A stretch of DNA of 43,627 bases from Armatimonadota bacterium (GTDB taxonomy: Bacteria; Sysuimicrobiota; Sysuimicrobiia; Sysuimicrobiales; Humicultoraceae): assembly GCA_031459715.1 (NCBI GenBank), contig JAVKIA010000012.1, positions 25,267 through 68,893 of the forward strand, read 5' to 3'. The position numbers and the translations under genes were made by a program. The first letter of the stretch is position 1; each line of letters starts with the position of its first letter. The notes under the pieces are model-generated. The model was not told where the DNA came from, made no database searches, and saw nothing but the letters and a program-made list of their open reading frames with translations. Shown here one piece after another: positions 33,446-42,094 of this stretch.

Positions 33446-33796
33446 TCAGTGCGCGGCGCGGGTCAGCCCGGCCAGCCACCGGTCGGCCCAGCGCTGAACC
33501 TCCGCCACCACCCGCTCCAGGTCTCGCCCCTTATCGGTGAGTTCGTACTCGATGCGCACGGGCGTGTCCGCATATACTTTCCTGATCACCAGCCCCTCGC
33601 TCTCCAGTTCCTTCAGCCGCTCAGAGAGCAAACGGTCGTGGAGCCCGGGAACCGCGTCCAGGATCTCGGAGAACCGCCGCGGCCCGTCCATCAGCGTGCG
33701 CACGATCGCCCCCGTCCAGCGCTTCCCCACCAGCTCGACCGCCCGGTGGAAGCGCGGGCAGACCTGTTCTGATTCTTCGGACTGGTGCGAGCGCAT
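33446..33796 (-). CDS. HxlR/DUF24-family winged-helix regulator
   Basis: A 116-residue DNA-binding regulator. The family pattern is complete: CPRFHRAVELVGKRWTGAIV at residues 13-32, RRFSEILDAVPGLHDRLLSERLKELE (the recognition region), and YELTDKGRDL near the end. The cysteine at residue 13 aligns with the redox-sensing cysteine of YodB, CatR and related members, which respond to quinones, diamide or aldehydes. It is divergent from a DoxX-family gene. In Bacillus subtilis the HxlR-family CatR controls the DoxX-family CatD, so local regulation of the neighbour is likely. Confidence 0.9.
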   Translation of the reverse strand: MRSHQSEESEQVCPRFHRAVELVGKRWTGAIVRTLMDGPRRFSEILDAVPGLHDRLLSERLKELESEGLVIRKVYADTPVRIEYELTDKGRDLERVVAEVQRWADRWLAGLTRAAH

Positions 33797-33970
33797 TGTG
33801 GTTCCAGGGAAGATTCTAACAAAAGAGAAGGAGCTTGACTAGAGGAAGCGTTAAGTTGTACGCTCTCAGCACATACGAAAAAGAAGTTACTCCTTAAAGG
33901 ATAGGGTCCGGTGGGCACTGCCCGCCAGCGTGAGGGTCGAACTCCGCCGCAGGAAAGGGAGGGAAGGCTG
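33797..33970. promoter_or_regulatory. AT-richer divergent promoter region of the HxlR and DoxX genes
   Basis: The region is visibly richer in A and T than its surroundings. TTGACT (33835-33840) followed 18 bases later by TACGCT is a candidate rightward promoter. Imperfect dyads occur around 33855-33880 (TTGTACG ... CATACGAA) and at CCTTAAAGG (near 33893); either could be the regulator's operator, but none is a clear match to a known HxlR site. GGGAGGGAAGG just before 33971 is the ribosome site of the DoxX gene. Confidence 0.45.
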
Positions 33971-34405
33971 ATGCTGCAAGCCGTCTTCGCACCGCTAGTC
34001 GGGTTGGGTCCGTTGCTGCTGCGGGTGGCCCTGGGCATTATATTCCTCGTGCACGGCTGGCCCAAGATGAACCCGAACTCACCCATGAAGGGTCCGGCCG
34101 GATTCAGTGGCGCGCTGCGCCAGTTGGGCGTCCCTATGCCAGCGCTCTTTGCCTGGGTCGTGATCCTGCTGGAGACCCTGGGAGCGCTGCTGCTCATCGT
34201 GGGCCTGGGAACCCGCATTCTGGGGCTCCTCTTCGCCGTGGACATGCTGGTGGCAATCTGGGCAAAGAGGCGGGCATGGAACGTCCCCTTTATGGCCCAG
34301 CAGACCACGGGCTGGGAATTTGACTTTGCGCTTCTGGTCGCCGCCCTCTCCCTAGTATTCACGGGGGGCGGCGCCGCGGCACTGGATCAAGCGGTGGGGC
34401 TGTGA
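33971..34405 (+). CDS. DoxX-family membrane protein
   Basis: The 144-residue protein has four hydrophobic segments and the DoxX signature LLLRVALGIIFLVHGWPKM near residues 15-33. The FSGALRQLGVPMPALFAW segment and the WAKRRAWNVPF loop follow. DoxX/CatD proteins are small quinone-reactive or thiosulfate:quinone-oxidoreductase-like membrane subunits; in many bacteria they help resist thiol or quinone stress. The frame extends to 33911, but ATG 33971 after GGGAGGGAAGG is preferred. It is divergent from an HxlR regulator that probably represses it. The exact reaction is unknown. Confidence 0.88.
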   Translation: MLQAVFAPLVGLGPLLLRVALGIIFLVHGWPKMNPNSPMKGPAGFSGALRQLGVPMPALFAWVVILLETLGALLLIVGLGTRILGLLFAVDMLVAIWAKRRAWNVPFMAQQTTGWEFDFALLVAALSLVFTGGGAAALDQAVGL

Positions 34406-34506
34406 CTTCGCTGCGCCTGCCCCGGCTGGTTCGCTGAGTTCATCTGCAAGCAGACCTACGCGCTCTGAGGCAGGAGGGGACCCGGGGAGGGACGAATCTC
34501 GGTCGA

Positions 34507-35211
34507 GTGATCCCGCTGCGAGACCACCTGCCCGGCCGGAGCACCCCCGTGGTGGTCTTCCTGCTGATCGCCCTCAACGTGGGTGTCTTCCTCTACCTGG
34601 ACAGCCTGCCGCAGCCGCGCCTGGAGGCGCTGGTGCAGGCCTACGGCATGGTCCCTTACGAGATCACCCGCGGTGTGGACCTCCCGCCGCCGGGGCCGCA
34701 GCCGGTGTACGTCACCCTGCTCACCTCCATGTTCATGCACGGCGGCTGGTTCCACCTGCTGGGGAACATGTGGTTCCTCTGGATCTTCGGCAACAATGTG
34801 GAGGACGTCCTCGGCCGCCTGGGGTTCCTCATCTTCTACCTGGTCATGGGGGTAGCGGCCGCCTTCGGCCAGATTCTCGTCGCCCCGGCCTCGCGCATCC
34901 CGCTCGTCGGGGCCAGCGGGGCCATCGCCGGGGTGATGGGGGCCTACCTGGTCTTCTGGCCGGCCGCGCGCATTGACACCCTCGTCTTCTTGTTCTACTT
35001 CATCCGCGTTGTGCCCCTTTCTGCCGTCTTCGTCCTCGGCTACTGGATCTTCATCCAGGTGCTTCAGGGGACCTACGCTCTGGGCGGCCTGACGGAGGGA
35101 GGGGTGGCCTGGTGGGCCCACGTGGGGGGCTTCGGCGCGGGGGCGGTGGCCGGCCTGCTCTTCCGCGGGCGCGCCCGGGAAGTCGCCCGTACCTTCCGCC
35201 CTCACTGGTGA
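34507..35211 (+). CDS. Rhomboid-family intramembrane serine protease
   Basis: This enzyme would cut transmembrane segments of other proteins within the membrane. The catalytic dyad is visible: S137 in VGASGAIAG and H205 in AWWAHVGGFGAG. The MHGGWFHLLGNMWFLWIFGNNVE loop (split around residues 78-100) supplies the conserved HGG...H and N. The 234-residue protein has six predicted helices with a short cytoplasmic tail. The start is GTG 34507; GGGAGGG lies about 15 bases upstream, further than ideal. It stands alone with gaps of 100-110 bases on either side. Confidence 0.92.
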   Translation: MIPLRDHLPGRSTPVVVFLLIALNVGVFLYLDSLPQPRLEALVQAYGMVPYEITRGVDLPPPGPQPVYVTLLTSMFMHGGWFHLLGNMWFLWIFGNNVEDVLGRLGFLIFYLVMGVAAAFGQILVAPASRIPLVGASGAIAGVMGAYLVFWPAARIDTLVFLFYFIRVVPLSAVFVLGYWIFIQVLQGTYALGGLTEGGVAWWAHVGGFGAGAVAGLLFRGRAREVARTFRPHW

Positions 35212-35276
35212 AGGAAGGGCGGCCGGGGGGAGCCAAGTAGTACCCTCACCTGACCGCATCGGATCTATGCACCGGG

Positions 35277-35292
35277 GGGCGCCGCGGCGCCC
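35277..35292 (+). terminator. GC hairpin between the rhomboid gene and the aap transporter
   Basis: GGGCGCC-GC-GGCGCCC is a self-complementary hairpin 30 bases before the AapJ start codon and 66 after the rhomboid stop. It is followed by AATTCTGG, not a true T-run, so termination is uncertain; it could equally be a leader structure. Confidence 0.4.
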
Positions 35293-35322
35293 AATTCTGG
35301 ATACGAGCGGAGGGGGTGGAGC

Positions 35323-36336
35323 ATGCGAAGAGTTGTAGGCCTTGCGCTGGCGGTGCTGCTGGCCGTGGGCCTGGCGGCGTACGTGGGCTACGCGCAGGCT
35401 CCGCGTTCCCGGCTGGACGTGGTCCGGGAGCGCGGGACGCTCATCTGCGGAGTGTCGGGGACCACCCCGGGCTTCAGCTTCCCTGACCCCACCTCAGGCA
35501 GAATGGTCGGGTTCGATGCCGACTTCTGCTGGGCCGTGGCCGCGTTCATCGACGTGGCCCGCGTGGAGTTCGTCAACCTGACCTCGGCCAGCCGCATTCC
35601 GGCCGTGGTCGCTGGATCGGTGGATGTGGTCTTCCGCACCACCACCGTCACCATCACCCGGGACGACCAGGTGGACTTCGGCCCGGTCACCTTCTTTGAC
35701 GGCCAACGGCTCCTGGTGCGCTCCGACTCCAGGATAAACGGTCTGGAGGATCTCAACGGCGCGCGCATCTGCGTGCACGCGGGCACCACCAGCGAGCGGA
35801 ACATCACGGACCAGATGCGGGCGCGCAACTTCCGCTTCCAGCTCATCACCTTCCAGGAGGCGGCTCAGGCTTTCCAGGGGCTGGTGCAGGGTCGCTGCGA
35901 TGTCTTCACCACCGACGGCAGCCAGCTGGCCGCCTTCCGGGCTACAGCCCCCAACCCGGCAGACTTCAAGGTGGTGGGCAAGGAGTTCAGCGACGAGCCT
36001 CTGGCGCCCATGTTCCAGGAGAACGACTCCAAGTGGGCGGACGCCGTCAAGTACGCCGTCTGGGCCGTCATCCTGGCCGAGGAGCTGGGGATCACCCAGG
36101 CCATCGCCCGTGACCCTGCCCGGCTGGCCGCCATCACCGGACGCGACCCGGTGGCCAAGAACTTTGCCGAGCTGAAGGGGGGTGCCGGGCTGCGCCCCGT
36201 CCGTCTGGTGGGCAACTACGGAGAGATCTACGACCGCTACTTCGGCCCCAGGCAGCGCACGGCCATCACCCGGGAGGGGACGCGGAACATGCTGGCCATA
36301 AAGGGAGGCGCCATGGCCAGCCGACCGTGGCGCTGA
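35323..36336 (+). CDS. aapJ: Polar amino-acid ABC transporter substrate-binding protein (AapJ-like, family 3)
   Basis: An exported binding protein for L-amino acids. The signal peptide covers residues 1-26 (ending GYAQA). The mature part opens LDVVRERGTLICGVSG, then GFDADFCWAVAAF with the DFC cysteine typical of AapJ/BztA, RTTTVTITRDDQVDFGPVTFFDGQ and TTSERNITDQM. At 337 residues it fits AapJ (about 340) rather than the 260-residue glutamine-binding type. ATG 35323 follows GGAGGGGGTGGAGC. It leads a four-gene aapJQMP order with a hairpin after it. Confidence 0.88.
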   Translation: MRRVVGLALAVLLAVGLAAYVGYAQAPRSRLDVVRERGTLICGVSGTTPGFSFPDPTSGRMVGFDADFCWAVAAFIDVARVEFVNLTSASRIPAVVAGSVDVVFRTTTVTITRDDQVDFGPVTFFDGQRLLVRSDSRINGLEDLNGARICVHAGTTSERNITDQMRARNFRFQLITFQEAAQAFQGLVQGRCDVFTTDGSQLAAFRATAPNPADFKVVGKEFSDEPLAPMFQENDSKWADAVKYAVWAVILAEELGITQAIARDPARLAAITGRDPVAKNFAELKGGAGLRPVRLVGNYGEIYDRYFGPRQRTAITREGTRNMLAIKGGAMASRPWR

Positions 36337-36377
36337 GGCCGCAGGATCCCGGCCGATCTGCTAGACTGGTAACCGGC

Positions 36378-36416
36378 GAGCGGTGTGGTGGGGCTGTGGA
36401 GCCCCACCCGCCGCTC
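36378..36416 (+). terminator. Stem-loop between aapJ and aapQ
   Basis: The core stem GGTGGGGCT (36387-36395) pairs with AGCCCCACC (36400-36408) over a four-base loop, and outer bases GAGCGG/CCGCTC (36378-36383 with 36411-36416) extend it. There is no T-run. The position, just after the binding-protein gene, suggests mRNA stabilisation or partial attenuation before the permease genes. A TAGACT sequence at 36362 could be a weak internal -10. Confidence 0.65.
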
Positions 36417-36436
36417 GTCTGCACCGGTGACCTGAT

Positions 36437-37456
36437 GTGATCACCTCTCCTGGAGCTAAGGTCCCCCCGTGGCGTGATGTCCGCAAGCTGGAAGTCGCCG
36501 CGCAGGTACTCTTCATCTTCCTGCTGGCCCTGGCGGTCTGGGGGGCGCGCCTGGAGGTAGGGCGCAGTTTCATCCGTCAGAACATCCACCTGGATTGGAG
36601 CTTCTGGCGCCAGCCTGCAAGTTTCCAGCTCACCGCCCTCACCTGGACCGTGGACCTGGAGACGCTGCGCCCCAAACTCTACGACCCGGGAGACTCCGCC
36701 GGGGAAGCCATGATCGCCGGACTGTTCAACACCGTCAAGGTGGCAGTCCTGGGGGTGGTCCTGGCCACGCTGCTGGGCCTGTTTGTGGGCATCGCCCGTC
36801 TCTCCCGGAACTGGCTGGTCAGCCGCCTGGCCCTGGCCTTCGTGGAGCTGTTCCGCAACACGCCGCTGCTGGTGCAGCTCTTCTTCTGGTACTTCGCCGT
36901 CTTTCTGCAGCTGCCCAGCGGCGCGCCGGGGCAACCACCGATCCGCCTCTTCGCTGACCTGGTGGTCCTGACCAACGCCGGGCTGGCCCTGGGCGGGACC
37001 GTGGTCGAGCGCTTCGGCCGCCTGACCGTAGACGGCGGGGTGCAGCTTACCACGGAGTTCGCGGCGCTGTTGGTCGGCCTGGCCGTCTACACCTCCGCCT
37101 TCATCGCCGAGATCATCCGCGGGGGAATTCTGGCCGTCTCCCGCGGGCAGATGGAGGCGGCGCGCAGCCTGGGGCTGACCCACGGGCAGGCGCTGCGCCT
37201 GATCGTGCTGCCGCAGGCGCTGCGTATCGTCATTCCGCCGCTGGGCAACCAGTTCCTCAACCTGACCAAGAACAGCAGCCTGGCCCTGGGCATCGGCTAC
37301 GCCGAGTTCCTCACTGCGGCCAACACGGTGAGCAGCCAGTCCTTCCGCTCGCTGGAGGCCTTTACCGCGGTCACCCTGGGCTACCTGGTCCTGTCCCTGA
37401 TCATCTCCGGGTTGCTCAACCTGGTGCGCGCCCGGTTGCACCTGGCGCCGGTGTAG
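36437..37456 (+). CDS. aapQ: Polar amino-acid ABC transporter permease (AapQ-like)
   Basis: The first of two membrane subunits. The 339-residue protein begins with an extra N-terminal helix and periplasmic loop, as in AapQ/BztB. It then has the His/Glu/Gln/Arg permease core (FNTVKVAVLGVVLATLLGLF near 95-114) and AFVELFRNTPLLVQLFFWYF near 133-152. The EAA loop is SRGQMEAARSLGLTHGQALRLIVLPQALR near 234-262. The GTG start has no clear ribosome site; an overlapping ATG at 36435 is in another frame. It is 11 bases from aapM. Confidence 0.9.
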   Translation: MITSPGAKVPPWRDVRKLEVAAQVLFIFLLALAVWGARLEVGRSFIRQNIHLDWSFWRQPASFQLTALTWTVDLETLRPKLYDPGDSAGEAMIAGLFNTVKVAVLGVVLATLLGLFVGIARLSRNWLVSRLALAFVELFRNTPLLVQLFFWYFAVFLQLPSGAPGQPPIRLFADLVVLTNAGLALGGTVVERFGRLTVDGGVQLTTEFAALLVGLAVYTSAFIAEIIRGGILAVSRGQMEAARSLGLTHGQALRLIVLPQALRIVIPPLGNQFLNLTKNSSLALGIGYAEFLTAANTVSSQSFRSLEAFTAVTLGYLVLSLIISGLLNLVRARLHLAPV

Positions 37457-37467
37457 GAGGAACGGCC

Positions 37468-38484
37468 ATGGCGGTGCGCGTCCAGGTCCTGCCGCCCCCG
37501 GAGGAGCGGCTCACCCCCTGGCGGTGGGCGCGGCGCAACCTCTTCGACGGCTGGTGGAACACCCTCCTCACCGCCGCTACCGCTGCGGCGCTGTTCTTTT
37601 TTGTCTCCGCCATCCTCCGCTGGGCGGTGCGGGCGCACTGGAGCGTGGTCACTGACAACTTGCGTTTCTGGCTGGTGGGCCTCATGCCCGTGGAGCTGGT
37701 CTCCCGGGCCTACTGGGCGGGTGGCCTGGTGGCCGCAGCCGCCCTGCTCACAGCGGTGGGAGCGCGGCTGAGGGTGGGAGCACGGGTGCTGCTGGGGCTG
37801 TGGGGCGGGACAGTGGCGGCTGTGCTCTGGGTGATGTCTCCCGTGCGGCTGGACCAGATCGGCGGCCTCTACCTCACCCTGCTGCTGGCCGTGGTCTCCA
37901 TCTCGCTGTCCTTCCCCATCGGCGTCCTGGTGGGCATGGGCCGGGTGAGCCGCCTGCCGGCTGTTCGCCTCTTCTCCGTCCTCTACATCGAGCTCATCCG
38001 CGGCATCCCCCTGATCACCGTGCTCCTCTGGTTCTTCGTCTTCGTCACGCTGCTCTCGGGCGACGCCATCACCCGGGTGCAGCGGGCCATGATCGGTCTG
38101 ACCATCTTCACCTCGGCCTACGTGGGGGAGATCGTCCGTGCCGGCATCCAGTCGGTGCCCCGGGGGCAGACGGAGGCTGCACGGGCGGTGGGGCTCTCGG
38201 CCGTGCAGACCATGCGCTTCGTCGTCCTGCCGCAGGCGGTGAAGAACATGATCCCGGCGCTGGTGGGCCAGTTCATCAGCCTGTTCAAGGACACCTCCCT
38301 TACGGTGATCATCGGACTCTCCGACCTGGTGGGCACGGGGCGGGCGCTGCTGGCCATCACCGCGTACCTGCACGACACGCAGGAGGTCTACGTCTTCCTG
38401 CTGGTGGTCTATTTCGTCTTCTCCTACCTGCTCTCGTACGGCAGCCGGGTGCTGGAGAAACGCCTGGGGCTGGGCGAGCGCTAG
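37468..38484 (+). CDS. aapM: Polar amino-acid ABC transporter permease (AapM-like)
   Basis: The second membrane subunit. The 338-residue protein has the AapM pattern: a long N-terminal half with helices (LLTAATAAALFFFVSAIL), then GGLYLTLLLAVVSISLSFPIGVLVGMGRVSR. The family block LFSVLYIELIRGIPLITVLL is near residues 170-189, and the EAA loop PRGQTEAARAVGLSAVQTMR near 231-250. ATG 37468 follows a perfect AGGAGGAACGGCC. The gene is followed by a 117-base gap holding a possible separate promoter for aapP. Confidence 0.9.
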   Translation: MAVRVQVLPPPEERLTPWRWARRNLFDGWWNTLLTAATAAALFFFVSAILRWAVRAHWSVVTDNLRFWLVGLMPVELVSRAYWAGGLVAAAALLTAVGARLRVGARVLLGLWGGTVAAVLWVMSPVRLDQIGGLYLTLLLAVVSISLSFPIGVLVGMGRVSRLPAVRLFSVLYIELIRGIPLITVLLWFFVFVTLLSGDAITRVQRAMIGLTIFTSAYVGEIVRAGIQSVPRGQTEAARAVGLSAVQTMRFVVLPQAVKNMIPALVGQFISLFKDTSLTVIIGLSDLVGTGRALLAITAYLHDTQEVYVFLLVVYFVFSYLLSYGSRVLEKRLGLGER

Positions 38485-38556
38485 GAGGAAATCCGGGATT
38501 CGCACGGCATGATCCCGCGGGCCTGCCCCCCCGGTTCGGACCCGTGGACTGCGGCA

Positions 38557-38587
38557 TTGATCAATGAGGCGCCGGGAGCGCTACAAT
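38557..38587 (+). promoter_or_regulatory. Possible promoter of aapP
   Basis: TTGATC (38557-38562) and TACAAT (38582-38587) are separated by 19 bases, slightly long but workable. Initiation near 38594 would leave a leader of about eight bases before ATG 38602, similar in geometry to the promoter at 18991. If real, the ATPase can be made apart from its permeases. Confidence 0.45.
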
Positions 38588-38601
38588 AGGGGTGACAGGT
38601 T

Positions 38602-39399
38602 ATGACGGCGACCCAGGCTCCAACCACAGCACCCGCGGCGGCTCATCCGGCCCGCTCCGGGGAGCCCATCATCCTGCTGCAGGACGTGCACAAGTGGTTC
38701 GGCCGCCTGCATGTCCTGCGCGGCATCAACCTGCAGGTGTGGCCGGGCGAGGTGGTGGTGGTGGCCGGCCCCTCCGGTTCGGGCAAGTCCACCATGATCC
38801 GCTGCATCAATCGCCTGGAGCGGCACAACCGCGGGCGCATTGTCGTGGACAGCATCGAACTCACCGACGACCTGCGCAACGTGGACGCGGTGCGCAGCGA
38901 GGTGGGGATGGTCTTCCAGTCGTTCAACCTCTTTCCCCACCTCACCGCGCTGCAGAACATCACCCTGGCCCCCATCCAGGTGCGCCGCTGGCCGCGGGCC
39001 CGGGCGGAGCGCGTGGCCATGGAGCTGCTGGAGCGGGTGGGCATACCGGAGAAAGCGCACGCCTATCCGGCCCAGCTCTCCGGGGGACAGCAGCAGCGGG
39101 TGGCCATCGCCCGCGCCCTGGCCATGAACCCCAAGATCATGCTCTTTGACGAGCCCACCTCGGCCCTGGACCCGGAGATGATCCAGGAGGTGCTGGACGT
39201 CATGCGCGGGCTGGCCAAGGAGCGCGGCGTGACCATGATCGTGGTCACCCACGAGATGGGATTCGCCCGCGAAGTGGCTCACCGCATGGTCTTCATGGAT
39301 GAAGGGGTGATCGTGGAGGAGGGGACCCCCGAGCACTTCTTCACCAACCCCCGGCACGAGCGCACCAAACTCTTCCTCTCTAAGATCCTGCACCAGTGA
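38602..39399 (+). CDS. aapP: Polar amino-acid ABC transporter ATP-binding protein (AapP/GlnQ-like)
   Basis: The ATPase of the amino-acid importer. Walker [10 protein letters not shown] is at residues 56-64, signature LSGGQQQR near 160 and Walker [13 protein letters not shown] near 178. The switch histidine is in [15 protein letters not shown]. An N-terminal stretch of 20 residues rich in Ala/Pro/Thr precedes the domain. At 265 residues it is in the normal range for the GlnQ/AapP group. Its last four bases overlap the GTGA start of the amidohydrolase gene, a sign of translational coupling. Confidence 0.93.
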   Translation: MTATQAPTTAPAAAHPARSGEPIILLQDVHKWFGRLHVLRGINLQVWPGEVVVVAGPSGSGKSTMIRCINRLERHNRGRIVVDSIELTDDLRNVDAVRSEVGMVFQSFNLFPHLTALQNITLAPIQVRRWPRARAERVAMELLERVGIPEKAHAYPAQLSGGQQQRVAIARALAMNPKIMLFDEPTSALDPEMIQEVLDVMRGLAKERGVTMIVVTHEMGFAREVAHRMVFMDEGVIVEEGTPEHFFTNPRHERTKLFLSKILHQ

Positions 39400-40319
39400 C
39401 CGACGCCCCCGCGGGAACCGGAACGCCGCCCGGCGACATCATCGACGCGCACCTGCACCTGACCACCGAGGGGATGATCCGGCGCATGATGGAGCGGCCG
39501 CCGGCCATCCGGGAGGAGGCGCGGCGGCGCAGCCGCGTCCGCGGTATGACCCTGGAGGAGCGGCTGCAGCCGGTGGCAGGGGTTACTCTAGAACAACACG
39601 CCGCCGCCTGGCTGGCTGCCTTCGACCAGGCGGGGGTGGCCGGCGGCGTCTTCATTGCCGTGGGCGAGGCCAACGAGGAGATGGCCCGATTCGTCGCCCT
39701 GAACCCGCGGCGGCTGCATGGAGTGGGGTCGCTGGCCGACCCGCGCCATCCGGATGCGGCGCGCACCGTGCGCACCTTCCGGGCCCGGGGGCTGTGCGCC
39801 CTGAAGCTCTACCCGCCCATCCAGCGGTTCCTGGCCAACGACCGCATGCTTTACCCGATCTACGAGGCCTGCGCGGAGCAGGAGCTGCCGGTGATCTTCC
39901 ACTTCGGCATCACCGTGGGCGCCTTCTACGACCTCTCCTACGCCAGCCCCCTTCCGCTCTCGGCCGTGGTCAGGGAATTCCCCGAGGTGACCTTCATCAT
40001 CGCCCACTTCGGCGCGGGGTTCTTCCGGGAGACGCTCTTCCTGGCCTACCACACCGACAACGTCTGCGTGGATACCTCCGGCACCAACAACTGGCGCCAC
40101 TACTCCCCCGGCGAACCCTCCCTGGAGCAGGTCTTCCGCGACACGCTGCGGGCCTTCGGGCCGGAGCGGGTGCTCTTCGGCACCGATTCCACTGTCTGGG
40201 GCGGCTACCGGCACCACATCCTGCACGAGCAGGTGGAGGTCCTGGATGGGCTGGGAGTCACTGCCGCCGACCGCGCCCGCATCCTGGGCGACAACGCCCG
40301 CCGGGTCTTCCACCTCTGA
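39396..40319 (+). CDS. Amidohydrolase-2 family metal-dependent hydrolase or decarboxylase
   Basis: A TIM-barrel enzyme of the amidohydrolase-2 group, which includes ACMSD-type decarboxylases and lactonases. The first metal motif is H19-L-H21 in IIDAHLHL. Later ligand candidates are the His of [10 protein letters not shown], the His of [11 protein letters not shown] and the Asp of [13 protein letters not shown] near residue 266. Length 307 is normal. The GTG start overlaps the aapP stop by four bases, so it is made with the transporter and likely acts on an imported amino acid or derivative, though that link is inference. Confidence 0.87.
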   Translation: MTDAPAGTGTPPGDIIDAHLHLTTEGMIRRMMERPPAIREEARRRSRVRGMTLEERLQPVAGVTLEQHAAAWLAAFDQAGVAGGVFIAVGEANEEMARFVALNPRRLHGVGSLADPRHPDAARTVRTFRARGLCALKLYPPIQRFLANDRMLYPIYEACAEQELPVIFHFGITVGAFYDLSYASPLPLSAVVREFPEVTFIIAHFGAGFFRETLFLAYHTDNVCVDTSGTNNWRHYSPGEPSLEQVFRDTLRAFGPERVLFGTDSTVWGGYRHHILHEQVEVLDGLGVTAADRARILGDNARRVFHL

Positions 40320-40379
40320 CCCGCCGCCGGGCCCCCCCGGGCCGCCGCGGACCGACGCTTTCGGGTGGGTGGCAGGGCG

Positions 40380-40385
40380 TATACT
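40380..40385 (+). promoter_or_regulatory. -10 box TATACT before the third binding-protein gene
   Basis: TATACT lies 43 bases before ATG 40429 in a 109-base gap that is otherwise extremely GC-rich. The same hexamer is used at 18994. No consensus -35 is found. The start of the gap (40320-40350) is a GC-rich run that may fold but gives no clean hairpin. Confidence 0.5.
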
Positions 40386-40428
40386 TGGGTCTGGGAAGCC
40401 GAAAACGCAGCGAGGGGAGGCGATGCTG

Positions 40429-42039
40429 ATGCGTCGGCAGATGGCCGCGTCCAGCCTGGGCGCCGTTCTCATTCTGGCCCTGGTGTTGTTCCCCAGTGTG
40501 CCTTCGCACAGCGGCCCTGTGGACCCCAGCACCCTGGTGGTCGGGCAGAACACCGGCATTCTCATCACCCTGGACCCGGCGGTGGTGTTTGAGGTCGAAG
40601 GCGCTGTCATCGTGGACCAGCTGTACGACAAGCTGGTGGAGCTGGAGCTGGCCGACGGCAAGATCCGGGTGGTGCCCGAGGTGGCCGAGTCCTGGTCCCT
40701 GGCCCCCGACGGCCGCACCTGGACCTTCAAGATCCGCAGAGGGATGAAGTTTCCCAGCGGCCGGGCCGTCGACGCCGATGCCGTGGTCTATTCTCTGCGC
40801 CGCATGCTGCGCCTCAGCCGTCCCAGCGTGTACATGTTCAACGAGCTGGGGCTGACCAAAGACAATGCGGAGACGGTGGTCAGGGCGCTGGATCCGTACA
40901 CCGTCCAGCTGGTGGTGGGGCAGCCCTTCGCTCCTGACCTGGTGCTGGCCATTCTCACCTTCCCGGCCACGGCCGTCCTGGACCCCGGGGTGGTGGAGCA
41001 GCACATCCGCGAGGGTGAGCTGGGGGTGGACTGGCTCAAGGACCACAGCGCCGGGTCCGGTCCGTACATCCTCATGCGCTGGGAGCGCAATGAGGTTGTG
41101 GACATGGTGGCCAACGCCACCTACTGGCGCGGCATCCCTCCCATCAAGCGGATTATCATTCGCGACATCCCCGAAGCCTCCGCCCAGCGTATCGCCCTGG
41201 AGCGAGGAGATGTGGACGTGGCCTGGAACCTGACCCCGACCATGCGTCAGGAGATCCGCGCGGCCAAGACACCGGGGCTGGCCATCGTCGGCGTCCCCGG
41301 GCACGGGATGGAGTATCTGGGGATGAACGTGAAGTACGCGCCGCTGGCCAAGGAACAGGTCAGGGAGGCCATCCGCTACGCCATCGACTACAGGGCCATC
41401 GTGGAGGGCATCATGCGCGGCGAGGGTCTTCCGCTGCAGACCTTCATCCCGCGCGGATACCTGGGCTACAACCCCTACATGCCCTTCAAGCAGGACCTGG
41501 ACAAGGCCCGCAGGCTCCTGGCCGAAGGTGGCTATCCCGCCGGCTTCGAGGTGGAGCTGATCCACTCTGCCCCCCACCCCTACCGGGGCGATATCGCGCT
41601 GGTGATCCAGAACGAGCTGGCCAAGATCGGCGTCAAGGTCAAGATCGTCACGGGGGCCGCGGCCACCATGCTGGCCAAGTACCGGGAGCAGGGGCACCAG
41701 CTGGTCCTGTGGGGATGGGGCGTGGACTACCCCGACCCCGACGCCCTGGCCAAGCCCTTCGCCGACGGAACGATCCGGCAGCTCGCTTGGCGCAATGCCT
41801 GGATGGACCCCAAAGCCACGGACCTGACGAAGAAGGCCATGCTGGAGCGGGACTCTGCCCGTCGGGTGGCTATGTACAAGGAGCTCACCGAGCTCGTGGC
41901 CCACAAGGGTCCGTTCGCCATCCTCTTCCAGGTCACCAATAACTGGGTCATCCGCACCTACGTGAAAGGGTTCGAGGCGGCGGCGGCGCTCGGCACCTTC
42001 CACTTCGACTACACCAAGATCAGCAAGGTGCGACAGTAG
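40429..42039 (+). CDS. ABC transporter substrate-binding protein, family 5
   Basis: A second complete family-5 binding protein, only distantly similar to the one at 11002. The signal peptide is at residues 1-29 (core LGAVLILALVLF). Family text: NTGILITLDPAVVFEVEG, then AESWSLAPDGRTWTFKIRRGMKF and REAIRYAIDYRAIVEGIMRGEG. The WGVDYPDPDALAKPFAD segment near residue 435 completes it. ATG 40423 and 40429 are both in frame; 40429 has better spacing (eight bases) to AGGGGAGG. Length 536. A permease gene follows after a strong hairpin. The likely ligands are peptides or similar compounds. Confidence 0.9.
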   Translation: MRRQMAASSLGAVLILALVLFPSVPSHSGPVDPSTLVVGQNTGILITLDPAVVFEVEGAVIVDQLYDKLVELELADGKIRVVPEVAESWSLAPDGRTWTFKIRRGMKFPSGRAVDADAVVYSLRRMLRLSRPSVYMFNELGLTKDNAETVVRALDPYTVQLVVGQPFAPDLVLAILTFPATAVLDPGVVEQHIREGELGVDWLKDHSAGSGPYILMRWERNEVVDMVANATYWRGIPPIKRIIIRDIPEASAQRIALERGDVDVAWNLTPTMRQEIRAAKTPGLAIVGVPGHGMEYLGMNVKYAPLAKEQVREAIRYAIDYRAIVEGIMRGEGLPLQTFIPRGYLGYNPYMPFKQDLDKARRLLAEGGYPAGFEVELIHSAPHPYRGDIALVIQNELAKIGVKVKIVTGAAATMLAKYREQGHQLVLWGWGVDYPDPDALAKPFADGTIRQLAWRNAWMDPKATDLTKKAMLERDSARRVAMYKELTELVAHKGPFAILFQVTNNWVIRTYVKGFEAAAALGTFHFDYTKISKVRQ

Positions 42040-42051
42040 TCCGGAAGATTC

Positions 42052-42083
42052 GGTGGGGCCCCCAGATGAGGGGGCCCCCCACC
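42052..42083 (+). terminator. Stem-loop between binding-protein and permease genes
   Basis: GGTGGGGCCCCC (42052-42063) pairs with GGGGG (42070-42074) and CCCCACC (42077-42083), with two unpaired C on the right arm and a six-base loop. It sits in the 55-base gap after the binding-protein stop and has no T-run. Its outer stem repeats the GGTGGGG/CCCCACC seen at 12594 and 36387. Confidence 0.65.
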
Positions 42084-42094
42084 GGGAGCGCCCC

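Noticed and set aside
40320-40350. GC-rich run after the amidohydrolase gene as a terminator
   Set aside because: Only a five-base stem can be drawn and no T-run follows.
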